64,000 bases of DNA from an uncultured Winogradskyella sp. (lineage in GTDB: Bacteria > Bacteroidota > Bacteroidia > Flavobacteriales > Flavobacteriaceae): assembly GCF_947495255.1 (NCBI RefSeq), contig NZ_CANLYI010000007.1, positions 292,037-356,036 on the forward strand. The letters are read 5' to 3'. The notes under the pieces are model-generated. The model worked only from the letters and a program-made list of their open reading frames with translations, searched no databases and was not told the origin of the DNA. Shown one piece after another: positions 46,995 to 56,203 of the stretch. The position numbers and the translations under genes are program-made. Position 1 is the first letter of the stretch. Each line of letters begins with the position of its first letter.

Positions 46995-47935
46995 CTAAGC
47001 TTTTTGAATAGTATAAGTATCGTAATAATACATCATCTTTTTTATACCATCTTCTAATGACACTAGACTTATACCTAATAATGTTTTCATTTTTGTAATG
47101 TCTGGACACCTTCTTGTCATATCTCCTTCTTTTAATGATGGAAGATTAATTATTTCAGATTTCGAATTTGTTATACTAATAATCTTTTTAGCCAAATCTA
47201 AAACACTAATTTCAACTTCATTACCAATATTAAGCACATCATTAACGTAACTATTTTCATGTAATGTTTTAATACATATATCAACATTATCATCAATGTA
47301 ACAAAATGATATTGTTTGGTCACCTTTTCCATAAATAGGAATTGGTTGATTATTCATGGCTAATTTTATAAACCTATGCATCACAAAGTCATTACTCTGA
47401 AATGGTCCATATGTATAAAAAACGAAAAATTGTATAATCTAATCCATATTCGCGTTGATAGGCTTTAAAGAAAGCTTCTCCAACATTTTTCATTATATCA
47501 TATGGAAGTCTAGAATTTAATGGTGTTGTCATTTCATTTTGAGGAATCTCAAATGGTTCTCCATAGACTTCAGACCAACTAGAATAAAATACACGCTCTA
47601 CTACTGAGTTTTTAGACAACTACAAGATATTTTTTTATTCCTTCAATATCGTCTAATACGTTTATTGGATTTTCTAAAGTTCTTTCCACACCAACAACTG
47701 CAGCAAAATGGAATACATAATTAAATTTGAAAGCGGCAAATATTGACATCAAATCATTATAATTGTTGACATCGGCTTTAATAAATTTAATATTCGATTT
47801 AATTGGTATTTTTGACCTTTCTCCTGTTGATAGGTTATCAATTATTACAACTGTAGTTTTTTTATTCTTGGCTAACTTTGAAGCCAATGAACTTCCCAAC
47901 TGACCTGCACCTCCCGTAACTAAAATGTTTGTCAT
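46995..47935 (-). pseudogene. Frameshifted NAD-dependent epimerase/dehydratase
   Basis: Three overlapping frames join to one extended SDR epimerase of about 310 residues. Frame one (47935 to about 47620) holds the Rossmann start ILVTGGAGQLGSSLASKLAK and HFAAVVGVERTLENPINVLD. Frame two (to about 47420) has VFYSSWSEVYGEPFEIPQNE and the catalytic Tyr-x3-Lys (YDIMK). Frame three (to 46995) has MHRFIKLAMNNQPIPIYGKG and SFCYIDDNVDICIK. The first break is near an A7 run (47630-47636) and needs one base removed; the second is at an A/T6 run (47417-47422) and needs one added. Both tracts are homopolymers, so sequencing error or slippage is possible. YSSWSEV with Trp also suggests decay. Confidence 0.85.
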
Positions 47936-48054
47936 TAAAACATAGCGTTTATGCTAAAGTTTATATATTTCGGGAAATATAATTGAACTAAAAATTATCT
48001 AAACGAAAGTTATTAATTAAAACGAAAAAAACAAATTGAAGAATACAATTATTA

Positions 48055-49032
48055 TTAATTAAATGAATCCCAAGTAATCTTTAACCCCTCTCTTACTGTA
48101 TATTTAGGCTTATAACCTAAAAGATTCTGCGCCTTTGATATATCCGCTAGAGAATCTCTTACATCTCCTTGTCTATTCGGGCCGTAAATAGCTTTTAATT
48201 CAGATTCTGCCGCTATTCTTAAAGAATCCCATAGATAGTTAATAGTAATACGCTCTCCACATGCTACGTTAAACACTTCATTCTTAGCTTCTTTTGAAGC
48301 AAAAAAACCTTTTACATTTGCTTGCACCACATTATCTATAAAAGTAAAATCCCTAGTTTGCTCACCATCACCATTAATTTTTGAAGGCTCATTATCTTTA
48401 AGAGCTTGCATAAATAATGGAATTACTGCTGCATAAGCACCACTTGGACTTTGTTTAGGACCAAAAACATTAAAATAACGAAGACCAATAACATCGGTAT
48501 CGTAAGTTGTACCAAATACATCTGCGTACAATTCATTAACATATTTTGTTACAGCATAAGGTGATAATGGTTTACCAATAGTATCTTCCACCTTTGGCAA
48601 AGCTTTACTGTCTCCATAAGTAGAACTAGATGCAGCATAGACCATACGTTTAACGCTAGGACTATCTTTTAAAGCTATCATCATATTTAAAAACCCAGAG
48701 ATATTAACTTCATTAGTAGTTGCCGGATCATTAATAGAACGTGGTACAGAACCTAAAGCCGCTTGATGAGAGACATAATCAATACCATCCATCGCGGTTT
48801 TACAGGTTTCAATATCACGGATATCACCTTCGATTAATTCGAAAGCTGGGTTATCCATAAATTCAGTCAAATTATCGCGATGACCATTAGAAAAATTATC
48901 TAAAACTCTAACTTTCTTAGCATTATACTTTAGCAGGTATTCTGTAAGGTTAGAACCTATAAAGCCTCCTCCTCCAGTAATTAAAAAACTTAATTCTGAA
49001 AGGTCTGTTGTATGGTGTGGATTTGAGTACAT
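48055..49032 (-). CDS. UDP-N-acetylglucosamine 4-epimerase (WbpP/TviC-like)
   Basis: The 325-residue enzyme is an extended SDR epimerase related to WbpP and TviC, which interconvert UDP-GlcNAc with UDP-GalNAc (and the uronic acids). It has the NAD-binding FLITGGGGFIGSNLTEYLLK (about 16-35), the catalytic Ser region VYAASSSTYGDSKALP, Tyr-x3-Lys in SPYAVTKYVNELYADVF, and the group-specific RYFNVFGPKQSPSGAYAAVI. It lies four bases after the nucleotide sugar dehydrogenase stop, so both form one unit. The pair is the classic TviB/TviC arrangement for UDP-GalNAcA. Substrate preference is inferred from family. Confidence 0.93.
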   Translation of the reverse strand: MYSNPHHTTDLSELSFLITGGGGFIGSNLTEYLLKYNAKKVRVLDNFSNGHRDNLTEFMDNPAFELIEGDIRDIETCKTAMDGIDYVSHQAALGSVPRSINDPATTNEVNISGFLNMMIALKDSPSVKRMVYAASSSTYGDSKALPKVEDTIGKPLSPYAVTKYVNELYADVFGTTYDTDVIGLRYFNVFGPKQSPSGAYAAVIPLFMQALKDNEPSKINGDGEQTRDFTFIDNVVQANVKGFFASKEAKNEVFNVACGERITINYLWDSLRIAAESELKAIYGPNRQGDVRDSLADISKAQNLLGYKPKYTVREGLKITWDSFN

Positions 49033-49036
49033 CTTA

Positions 49037-50332
49037 TTATAATCTTGCGTCTATGGATTCTATTGGAAGTAATGATTTCACATCAAAAACAACACCCGTT
49101 TGTGACTTTAATTTGGTTATATCTAATTTTAAGAATTCGTTATGAGAAACAGCTAATATTACAGCATCATAATCTGAACCTAATTGACTGAAATCGTTAA
49201 TTAAATCTAAATTATATTCGTGTTTTACTTCTTCTGCTGAAGCCCATGGATCATAAACATCAACGTTAACATGATATGTTTCTAACTCTTCAATGATATC
49301 AATAACTCTAGAATTTCTTATATCTGGACAATTCTCTTTAAAAGTAATACCTAGTACAAGTACTTTCGACCCTTTTATAGTTGCCCCTTTTTTAATCATC
49401 ATTTTTACAGTTTCAGTAGCAACGTAGCCACCCATACTGTCATTCATTTTACGACCAGCTAATATAATTTCTGGATTATAACCTGATTCAATTGCCTTTT
49501 GAGCTAAATAATAAGGATCTACTCCTATACAATGCCCACCTACTAAACCTGGTGAGAACTTTAAAAAATTCCATTTTGTCCCTGCAGCCTCTAATACAGC
49601 TTTTGTATCAATATCTAATAACCTAAAGATTTTAGATAATTCGTTTACAAAGGCGATATTAATATCTCTTTGAGAATTTTCAATAACTTTAGCTGCTTCA
49701 GCAACTTTAATAGAAGGTGCTAAATGCGTACCTGCAGTAATCACTTGATTGTAAAGATTATCTATCTTAATTGCTACTTCAGGTGTAGAACCAGAAGTTA
49801 CTTTAAGAATCTTAGTTACGGTATGATGTTTATCTCCTGGATTGATTCTTTCCGGAGAATATCCTGCAAAAAAGTCTTCATTATAAACTAATCCGGAAGT
49901 TTTAGCTACAACCGGAATACAAATATCCTCGGTTGCTCCTGGATAAACTGTTGATTCATAAACTACAATATCTCCTTTGCTTAACATTTTACCAACTGTT
50001 TCGCTCGCTTTAATTAAGGGAGTAAACACTGGCTTATTTAATGCATCTGTTGGCGTTGGTACAGTAATAATATAATAATTAGTTTTTGCTAAAGCTTCTA
50101 TATTATCAGTTATATATAACCCTTTCTCAGCATTCAAATCTGTAGTTAAAACAGATTTCAAATTATCGTTTTCAACCTCTAAAGTTTTATCGATTCCGTT
50201 ATTTAATTCACTGATACGTTGTTTATTAATATCAAATCCAACTACAAAGAATTTTTTAGAAAACTCTACGGCAAGCGGCAAACCGACGTAACCTAATCCT
50301 ATGATTGCAATTTTATCTTCTGAATTTATCAT
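49037..50332 (-). CDS. UDP-N-acetylhexosamine 6-dehydrogenase (WbpO/TviB-like)
   Basis: This 431-residue NAD-dependent dehydrogenase oxidises C6 of a UDP-sugar in two steps to the uronic acid. N-terminal NAD domain: IAIIGLGYVGLPLAVEFSKK (about 8-27); substrate loop VVYESTVYPGATEDICIPVV; catalytic Cys268 in GLVGGHCIGVDPYYLAQKAI; C-terminal UDP-binding domain with GSKVLVLGITFKENCPDIRN. The sequence is closer to the TviB/WbpO group (UDP-GlcNAc or GalNAc) than to UDP-glucose dehydrogenase, as the adjacent 4-epimerase also suggests. The product is probably UDP-GalNAcA, giving the glycan negative charge. Its start overlaps the short sugar transferase's stop (ATGA). Confidence 0.93.
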   Translation of the reverse strand: MINSEDKIAIIGLGYVGLPLAVEFSKKFFVVGFDINKQRISELNNGIDKTLEVENDNLKSVLTTDLNAEKGLYITDNIEALAKTNYYIITVPTPTDALNKPVFTPLIKASETVGKMLSKGDIVVYESTVYPGATEDICIPVVAKTSGLVYNEDFFAGYSPERINPGDKHHTVTKILKVTSGSTPEVAIKIDNLYNQVITAGTHLAPSIKVAEAAKVIENSQRDINIAFVNELSKIFRLLDIDTKAVLEAAGTKWNFLKFSPGLVGGHCIGVDPYYLAQKAIESGYNPEIILAGRKMNDSMGGYVATETVKMMIKKGATIKGSKVLVLGITFKENCPDIRNSRVIDIIEELETYHVNVDVYDPWASAEEVKHEYNLDLINDFSQLGSDYDAVILAVSHNEFLKLDITKLKSQTGVVFDVKSLLPIESIDARL

Positions 50333-50919
50333 TTGTTTAAAATAGATTTTAAAATGAGTGTCAAATCTAAGTAAAAACTGTAATTCTCAACGTACTTTTT
50401 ATTGATTTTCACTTTATCTACCCAAATAATCGTTCTATTGTAGTGTTCAGGATTTTTTTGACGTTCTAATACGCGTTCTTCATCCTTATATTTAAGAGTT
50501 GCGGGACCAGTAATACCTGGTTTGACCAATAATACAATTCTATCCTCACCTTTTAATTCGTCAGCAAACCCCTTTAAATCAGGTCTTGGCCCTACAAAAC
50601 TCATATCTCCAATTAGTACATTAAACAATTGAGGAAGTTCATTTAATTTGGACTTCCTTAAAAACACACCAACTTTAGATGCATATTTATTCATATGACC
50701 TAACTGATGTTTTCCATCCTTTAAAGTTCTTATTTTATAAATTTTGAAAGGTTTTCCGTGTTGACCAATTCGATACTGAGTATAAATACCGTAGCTTTTT
50801 GTATCGATAGTACCAATTACTATTAGTATGATAATAGGTATTAATAAAAAAGGGAAAAATACGATAACTAGGGAAAAATCAAAAACACGTTTAATCCGAA
50901 GTTGAGTTTTGGTAATCAA
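50329..50919 (-). CDS. Short initiating sugar transferase (undecaprenyl-phosphate glycosyl-1-phosphate transferase)
   Basis: The 196-residue protein is the minimal catalytic form of the polyprenyl phosphate sugar-1-phosphate transferases, like PglC: one re-entrant helix near the start (FDFSLVIVFFPFLLIPIIIL) and the catalytic domain with YRIGQHGKPFKIYKIRTLKD, the hallmark LRKSKLNELPQLFNVLIGDM and VGPRPDLKGFADELKGEDRI. The final helix anchors it (SFYLDLTLILKSILNK). It would put the first sugar phosphate on the lipid carrier. The cluster has a second, long-form enzyme at 22540-23934, so two glycans may be started. Confidence 0.93.
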   Translation of the reverse strand: MITKTQLRIKRVFDFSLVIVFFPFLLIPIIILIVIGTIDTKSYGIYTQYRIGQHGKPFKIYKIRTLKDGKHQLGHMNKYASKVGVFLRKSKLNELPQLFNVLIGDMSFVGPRPDLKGFADELKGEDRIVLLVKPGITGPATLKYKDEERVLERQKNPEHYNRTIIWVDKVKINKKYVENYSFYLDLTLILKSILNK

Positions 50920-50940
50920 TGATATAGGAGTTAATACAAG

Positions 50941-53418
50941 TTAAATTCTTTTAATCAAATTCTTAATTCTAGTTAAAAATGAATATTTATCCTTTTCATG
51001 ATATGCACTTCCATAAACACCGTAGCCGTAGCCATAACCGTAGCCATAACCATAACCGTAATTAAAGTTGTTTTTATGCTTATAGAAATTAAGAACGAAA
51101 CTCACATTCTTCAATTCGCCAGATCTATGTTTAGCATTAACTAATTGAAGCATTCCTTTTTTTGTATAATCTAACCTCACCATAAAAATCGTTGCATCTG
51201 CGTATTGAACTAACTCCAATGCATCAGTCACCAAACCTAGTGGAGGCGTATCTAATATAATTATATCATATTGTTTTTTAAAACTTTCTATAACCTCTTT
51301 TAACTTATCTCCCATTAGCAATTCTGAAGGGTTAGGTGGAATTGGACCAGAAGTAATAAGGTCTAAATTTTCAATGTGAGTATTTGTAATTATATCGTCT
51401 AACTCACTGTCACCAATAAGGTAATTAACAATCCCTTTTTCGTTATTTATTTCAAAATCATCAAATATTTTTGGTTTACGTAAATCTAACCCTAAGAGAA
51501 TTGTCTTCTTTCCAGAAAGGGCATATACTGTAGCAATATTAATAGAAGTAAATGTTTTCCCTTCACCACTTACCGAAGACGTAATCATCAATGTATTGGC
51601 TCTAGTTTCTGTATTCTTATTTTTAAAGATAAATTGTAAACTAGACCTAATTGCCCTAAACGATTCTGCTACAGCGGATTTTGGCTTTTCATAAGCCACT
51701 AAATTGTTCTTATATCGATACTTACCTATTAAACCTAAAATAGGAATATTCGACATTCTGGCGATTTCATCAGACCCATGGATTGTATTATCCAACAGGT
51801 AAATTACAAAAATCAAAAATAAAGGAGAGAAGAAACCTACCATTAAACCCATCATATAATTGAGGATTTTATTTGGTCCTATTGGAGCATTACCTATATC
51901 TTTAGCTTCATCTATCACTGTAATATCAGAAATATTGGCAGCTTTTACGATTGCCGCTTCCCCTCGTTTTGCTTGGTATATATCAAAGGCCTCTCTACTT
52001 AAATCTAGTTCTCTTTGTATCTTTAAGAATTTTTGTTGTCCCTCTGGAAGTTCTGTAAGTTTAGAATCTAAATTAGCGATTTTTCTTCCTATAGTATTTA
52101 ATTGTACGCCAATAGTCTGCTTTGTAGCACTAATAGTTTCTAATAAAACGTTTTTTTCGGTATCAATTTGGCGATCTAAATCTTCAAAAAGAATTGAACC
52201 TTCTTTGGTAGAATATTCTAAATTTCTACGTTGTACTGAAAGTCCTATTATTCTACCTACACCACTTAATATATTACTTTCTTCTATACCAACCGAAGTT
52301 GGAGCCGCTAACTTTGTGTAATCTGTTTTTGTAATTAAATAATTTTGTAATGTATTCAAATAGTTGAGCTTAGACTCTTCTAATAATTTTTCTTGTTCAT
52401 AAATTTTTAGTTGTTCAGAAATCTGACTTATTTCTTCCTCAACATTAAATACCTTATTAACTTTCCTAAAGTCATTCATTTCATCAGTAACAGCCTTTAG
52501 GCTAGTACCTACAGCTCCAAGACTACTATCAATAAACTTTATGGTATTAGTTGCATAGAGGTTTTTTCTTTCTAATTCTGTTCTACTAAGTATTGCTGAA
52601 GTTGCATTTAAGAAATCAACAATTTTTGATTTATTCTTCCCAATTAAAGACAATTTTAAAACAGAAGAAGACTCTCTAGAGAATGGCTCAATTTTAATAC
52701 TATTTTTATACTGATTTACTACACCATCAAAATTTAGATACTTTACAAAATAAGTATCTCCTTCTGTTGCGGCAAAATTTGATTTAATATTTACAATCCC
52801 ATTAAAAAAAGAAGTATTAACAACTTCTCCAAATTTATAAACTTTTGAAAATAAACCAGGAGTAACTTGAACTGTCTGTTTCTCTTTTGACTCAAATACT
52901 TGACATAATACCTGACGACTAGTAAATTCATAAAACAACTCGTAAGTATTACTATCTATGACTTTAATCCCAATAGCTTTACCTAAAGCTTGTGGCTTAG
53001 ACTTATCTGTTTCAACGTAAAAAGGAGCAGCTTTATAAATATCAACAAGATGATATTTTCCTTGAAAAAGATATTGCTTATAAAACTCTAAAGAATCAAC
53101 TACTAGCTCATTATGGGTTCTAGTTTTAATCTCTGTTAAAATACTTCCCACTTTACCAGAAACGCCTCCCCAATTAAACGAAATACTTGTATTCGCCGTA
53201 AAAAAAGGATTTTGATCATTATCTATAGTAATCAAAGAATCCAACCTATAAATACTTTCTTTTCTTACATTAATAAAATAAGCTACCAATAAAGAAACAC
53301 CAATACATAATAATACAAGTTTCCATAGGTTTAAAACCTTAAACAAAAACCCTTTAAAATCAAAACTAACGCCTTGATTCTCCATTTCTTCGATCTCGTC
53401 GTAATCTCTTGTTTTCAT
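50941..53418 (-). CDS. wzc: Polysaccharide co-polymerase / bacterial tyrosine autokinase (Wzc)
   Basis: Wzc controls chain length and export by cycles of tyrosine autophosphorylation. The 825-residue protein has a Wzz domain with membrane segments at about 33-50 and 525-545, a long periplasmic coiled coil (about 300-500), and a C-terminal BY-kinase domain: Walker A SSVSGEGKT near 605-613, Walker A' LGLDLRKPKIFDD, and Walker B IIILDTPPLGLVTDAL. The tail is a repeat of Tyr-Gly pairs (about residues 786-800) and replaces the usual tyrosine cluster. Its stop is 21 bases before the next gene's start. It starts three bases after wza, showing one operon. Confidence 0.95.
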   Translation of the reverse strand: MKTRDYDEIEEMENQGVSFDFKGFLFKVLNLWKLVLLCIGVSLLVAYFINVRKESIYRLDSLITIDNDQNPFFTANTSISFNWGGVSGKVGSILTEIKTRTHNELVVDSLEFYKQYLFQGKYHLVDIYKAAPFYVETDKSKPQALGKAIGIKVIDSNTYELFYEFTSRQVLCQVFESKEKQTVQVTPGLFSKVYKFGEVVNTSFFNGIVNIKSNFAATEGDTYFVKYLNFDGVVNQYKNSIKIEPFSRESSSVLKLSLIGKNKSKIVDFLNATSAILSRTELERKNLYATNTIKFIDSSLGAVGTSLKAVTDEMNDFRKVNKVFNVEEEISQISEQLKIYEQEKLLEESKLNYLNTLQNYLITKTDYTKLAAPTSVGIEESNILSGVGRIIGLSVQRRNLEYSTKEGSILFEDLDRQIDTEKNVLLETISATKQTIGVQLNTIGRKIANLDSKLTELPEGQQKFLKIQRELDLSREAFDIYQAKRGEAAIVKAANISDITVIDEAKDIGNAPIGPNKILNYMMGLMVGFFSPLFLIFVIYLLDNTIHGSDEIARMSNIPILGLIGKYRYKNNLVAYEKPKSAVAESFRAIRSSLQFIFKNKNTETRANTLMITSSVSGEGKTFTSINIATVYALSGKKTILLGLDLRKPKIFDDFEINNEKGIVNYLIGDSELDDIITNTHIENLDLITSGPIPPNPSELLMGDKLKEVIESFKKQYDIIILDTPPLGLVTDALELVQYADATIFMVRLDYTKKGMLQLVNAKHRSGELKNVSFVLNFYKHKNNFNYGYGYGYGYGYGYGVYGSAYHEKDKYSFLTRIKNLIKRI
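51021..51063 (-). repeat. Hexanucleotide repeat encoding the Tyr-Gly tail of Wzc
   Basis: Seven near-identical six-base units (TAYGGY on the minus strand) encode a run of seven Tyr-Gly pairs. Units vary at the third codon positions, so the peptide is more uniform than the DNA. Such a run can change length in whole units without breaking the frame. Confidence 0.9.
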
Positions 53419-53421
53419 TAA

Positions 53422-54222
53422 TTATAATCTTGAAAAAAGTAATACAGAAGTAGTTAATAAAGACACTATGGTAGCAATAGTAGATATACTTGATACAGCT
53501 GTCTCACCTGTTCCAATAGATTTTTGCCTTAATGGCTCTACATATATTATATCGTTAGGTTGAATAAAATAATAAGGAGATTGCATCACTCTAATATCTG
53601 TTAAATCTAAGGTATGTATTTTTTGCCCTTGTGGATATTGTCTAATAATTTTTACTGCTTTCTTATTTCCGGTAACAGGAATCTCGCCAACATTAGCGAT
53701 AGCTTCAAAAATATTGACACGTTCTTTAAACAAAACAACACTCCCTGGACTACCAACTTCTCCATTTGCCGTATATCTTAGACCAGCTAGCTTAACAGTC
53801 ACAAAAATATTTGCTGTTGCCTTAAACTGCTCATCGAGTAACTTCTTCTCTATTATGTTTTCAATCTCTTCTGTAGTAAAACCCAAAACATTTAAATATC
53901 CTAAAGTAGGAATTCTTATATTACCATGTACATCAACCGTAAAACCATCAAAATAAGCACGTTCTTCACTATTAGCGTTTAAATTATCCTCTCCACTTGG
54001 ATTTAATATAGCAACAGTTTCTTGATCTATTGCTTTTACTTTTACGTTAAGAATATCATGAATTTGAACTCTATATGGTTTCTGAATCTCATTTAAGTTA
54101 TAAAGTATTGTATCGTTAGAAGAATTTTCCTTATTCTGCAAATAAATCGTGTCTTTGTGAGGGATACAAGAGGAAACAATAACACAACTTAATAAAATGA
54201 TTAAAAGCTTTATATGCTTCAT
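53422..54222 (-). CDS. wza: Polysaccharide export outer-membrane lipoprotein (Wza)
   Basis: Wza forms the outer-membrane channel and periplasmic ring that passes exopolysaccharide to the surface. The 266-residue protein has a lipoprotein signal (KHIKLLIILLSCVIVSSCIP, Cys19 lipidated), the polysaccharide-export (PES) domain with YRVQIHDILNVKVKAID and FDGFTVDVHGNIRIPTLG, and SLBB domain pieces (GEVGSPGSVVLFKERVNIFE). A C-terminal membrane helix (TIATIVSLLTTSVLLFSRL) is present. It is a shorter Bacteroidota type. It leads the cluster, with a promoter at 54245-54274 directly before it, and wzc follows after three bases. Confidence 0.95.
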   Translation of the reverse strand: MKHIKLLIILLSCVIVSSCIPHKDTIYLQNKENSSNDTILYNLNEIQKPYRVQIHDILNVKVKAIDQETVAILNPSGEDNLNANSEERAYFDGFTVDVHGNIRIPTLGYLNVLGFTTEEIENIIEKKLLDEQFKATANIFVTVKLAGLRYTANGEVGSPGSVVLFKERVNIFEAIANVGEIPVTGNKKAVKIIRQYPQGQKIHTLDLTDIRVMQSPYYFIQPNDIIYVEPLRQKSIGTGETAVSSISTIATIVSLLTTSVLLFSRL

Positions 54223-54244
54223 ATAAACAATGGATCTTTAAAGA

Positions 54245-54274
54245 CAAATATAATGTATCAATAGTAATAACAAA
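54245..54274 (-). promoter_or_regulatory. Flavobacterial-type promoter of the polysaccharide cluster
   Basis: On the minus strand TTTG (54271-54274) is followed after 18 bases by TATATTTG (54245-54252), an exact TAnnTTTG -7 element. This is the -33/-7 form used by the Bacteroidota primary sigma factor. It lies 22 bases upstream of wza and is probably the main promoter of the operon. Confidence 0.65.
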
Positions 54275-54321
54275 ACAATTACTTTTGTTTTTGGTTTTAT
54301 TCCATTTTAAAAAAAACAAAT

Positions 54322-56193
54322 TTGAATTATCTCAACGTAGAAAACATATCAAAATCATTTGGAGAGTTAGTACTTTTTAAAGATTTATCCTTTAGTATCC
54401 ATAAAGATCAGAAAATTGCTTTTGTAGCTAAAAACGGAAGTGGAAAGACTTCCATTCTAAATATTTTAGCAGGGAAAGACGCACCAGATAACGGCCAAAT
54501 AGTCGTAAGAAAAGGTCTGCGTTTAGCATTCTTAGATCAAGAACCCGACTTAGATCCTAAGCTCACACTCGAAGAGACCATATTCGCTTCAGACATTCCA
54601 ATAATAAAAACTATTGAAGCATACGAACATGCTTTAAAAAACCCTGAAGATGCTGACGCTTATCAACTTGCTTTTGAGGCAATGGATAGAGATAATGCTT
54701 GGGAATTTGAAACTCAATACCAACAAACCTTATCTAAACTAAAACTAGACGATCTTAGTCTAAAAGTAGGCACACTTTCTGGAGGACAAAAAAAGCGTTT
54801 AGCTTTAGCTCAAGTAATATTAAGCAAACCGGATATTTTAATTTTAGATGAACCTACCAATCATCTCGATTTAGAAATGATTGAATGGTTAGAAGAATAC
54901 TTTGCAAAAACACAACAAACACTTTTTATGGTAACGCACGATCGTTATTTTCTTGAGCGTGTTTGTAATGAAATTGTAGAATTAGATCATGGTGAATTAC
55001 ATACCTACAAAGGAAATTATTCTTATTACTTAGAAAAGAAAGAAGCACGTATAGAAAACCAAACTACCGAAGTTGGCAAAGCTAAACAACTCTTTAAAAA
55101 AGAATTAGAATGGATGCGTCGCCAACCAAAGGCGCGTACTACAAAATCTAAAAGTAGAATTGATGATTTCTCCGAAATAAAATCTAAAGCGCACCAACGT
55201 CGTAATGACCATAAAATTGAGTTAGATATTAATATGGAACGTCTTGGGAGTAAAATCATTGAGTTTCATAATGTTTCTAAATCGTTTAAAGACAAAACTA
55301 TTTTAGATAATTTTGAATACACCTTTAAAAAAGGAGAACGTATTGGTATTATTGGGAAAAACGGTACTGGGAAATCTACATTTCTTAATCTTCTAACACA
55401 AACCATGCAGCCAGACAGTGGTAAAGTTGTACTTGGTGAAACTGTGAAAATAGGTTACTACACTCAAGGTGGAATAAAAGCTAAACCTAATCAAAAAGTT
55501 ATTGATGTCATTAAAGAATTTGGAGATTATATTCCATTAGCAAAAGGCAGACAAATAAGTGCGCAGCAATTACTTGAAAAGTTTTTATTCAACAGAAAAA
55601 AACAATGGGATTTTGTAGAAAAACTCAGTGGAGGAGAACAAAAACGATTGTATTTATGTACGGTTTTAATTCAGAATCCAAATGTTTTAATTCTAGATGA
55701 ACCAACAAACGATTTAGATATTGTAACCTTAAATGTCCTCGAAGAGTTCCTTATGGATTTCCCAGGCGTATTATTAGTGGTCTCTCACGATAGATACTTT
55801 ATGGATAAAATTGTGGATCACATGTTTGTCTTTAGAGGCGAAGGTGTTGTTGATGATTTCCCAGGTAATTATTCAGATTTCAGAGCTTATGATAGTAGTA
55901 AAGCTAAACAAATAGAGCAAGTTGTACAGGTTGAAAAAACTGATAATACAAAAGCGGTAAAGAAAAACGAAGCCAACAAATTAGATTACAACGAACAAAA
56001 AGAACATAAAAATTTAGAGTCTAAAATAAGATCTCTAGAATTAGACAAAAAAGCTTTAGAGGCAAAATTTAATAATCCTGAATTATCACAAGACCAAATT
56101 AAAAAACTATCAGATAAACTTCAAGTTATTATTGATACTATTGAAGAAAAAGAAATGCGTTGGTTTGAGTTATCTGAGAAGTTAGAAGGTTAA
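54322..56193 (+). CDS. ABC-F family ATP-binding protein (Uup/EttA-like)
   Basis: ABC-F proteins have two ABC domains and no membrane part; they act on the ribosome in translation (for example on stalled or arrested ribosomes). The 623-residue protein has Walker A AKNGSGKTS near 35-43 with signature LSGGQKKRLALAQVILSKPD, and GKNGTGKSTFLNLL near 350 with LSGGEQKRLYLCTVLIQNPN. An arm/linker region lies at about 235-310 and a coiled-coil C-terminal domain (about 540-623) as in Uup. The start is TTG, chosen because it precedes NYLNVENISKSFG, the normal N-terminus. It is divergent from wza across 99 bases and is not part of the glycan cluster. Confidence 0.93.
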   Translation: MNYLNVENISKSFGELVLFKDLSFSIHKDQKIAFVAKNGSGKTSILNILAGKDAPDNGQIVVRKGLRLAFLDQEPDLDPKLTLEETIFASDIPIIKTIEAYEHALKNPEDADAYQLAFEAMDRDNAWEFETQYQQTLSKLKLDDLSLKVGTLSGGQKKRLALAQVILSKPDILILDEPTNHLDLEMIEWLEEYFAKTQQTLFMVTHDRYFLERVCNEIVELDHGELHTYKGNYSYYLEKKEARIENQTTEVGKAKQLFKKELEWMRRQPKARTTKSKSRIDDFSEIKSKAHQRRNDHKIELDINMERLGSKIIEFHNVSKSFKDKTILDNFEYTFKKGERIGIIGKNGTGKSTFLNLLTQTMQPDSGKVVLGETVKIGYYTQGGIKAKPNQKVIDVIKEFGDYIPLAKGRQISAQQLLEKFLFNRKKQWDFVEKLSGGEQKRLYLCTVLIQNPNVLILDEPTNDLDIVTLNVLEEFLMDFPGVLLVVSHDRYFMDKIVDHMFVFRGEGVVDDFPGNYSDFRAYDSSKAKQIEQVVQVEKTDNTKAVKKNEANKLDYNEQKEHKNLESKIRSLELDKKALEAKFNNPELSQDQIKKLSDKLQVIIDTIEEKEMRWFELSEKLEG

Positions 56194-56203
56194 AAAAAAT
56201 AAA

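Noticed and set aside
46995..47935. Three separate small genes in this stretch
   Set aside because: Their translations are consecutive parts of one SDR epimerase, so they are fragments of a single frameshifted gene.
22540..54222. A prophage or integrative element carrying the glycan cluster
   Set aside because: I saw no integrase, transposase, tRNA gene or flanking direct repeats at the edges.
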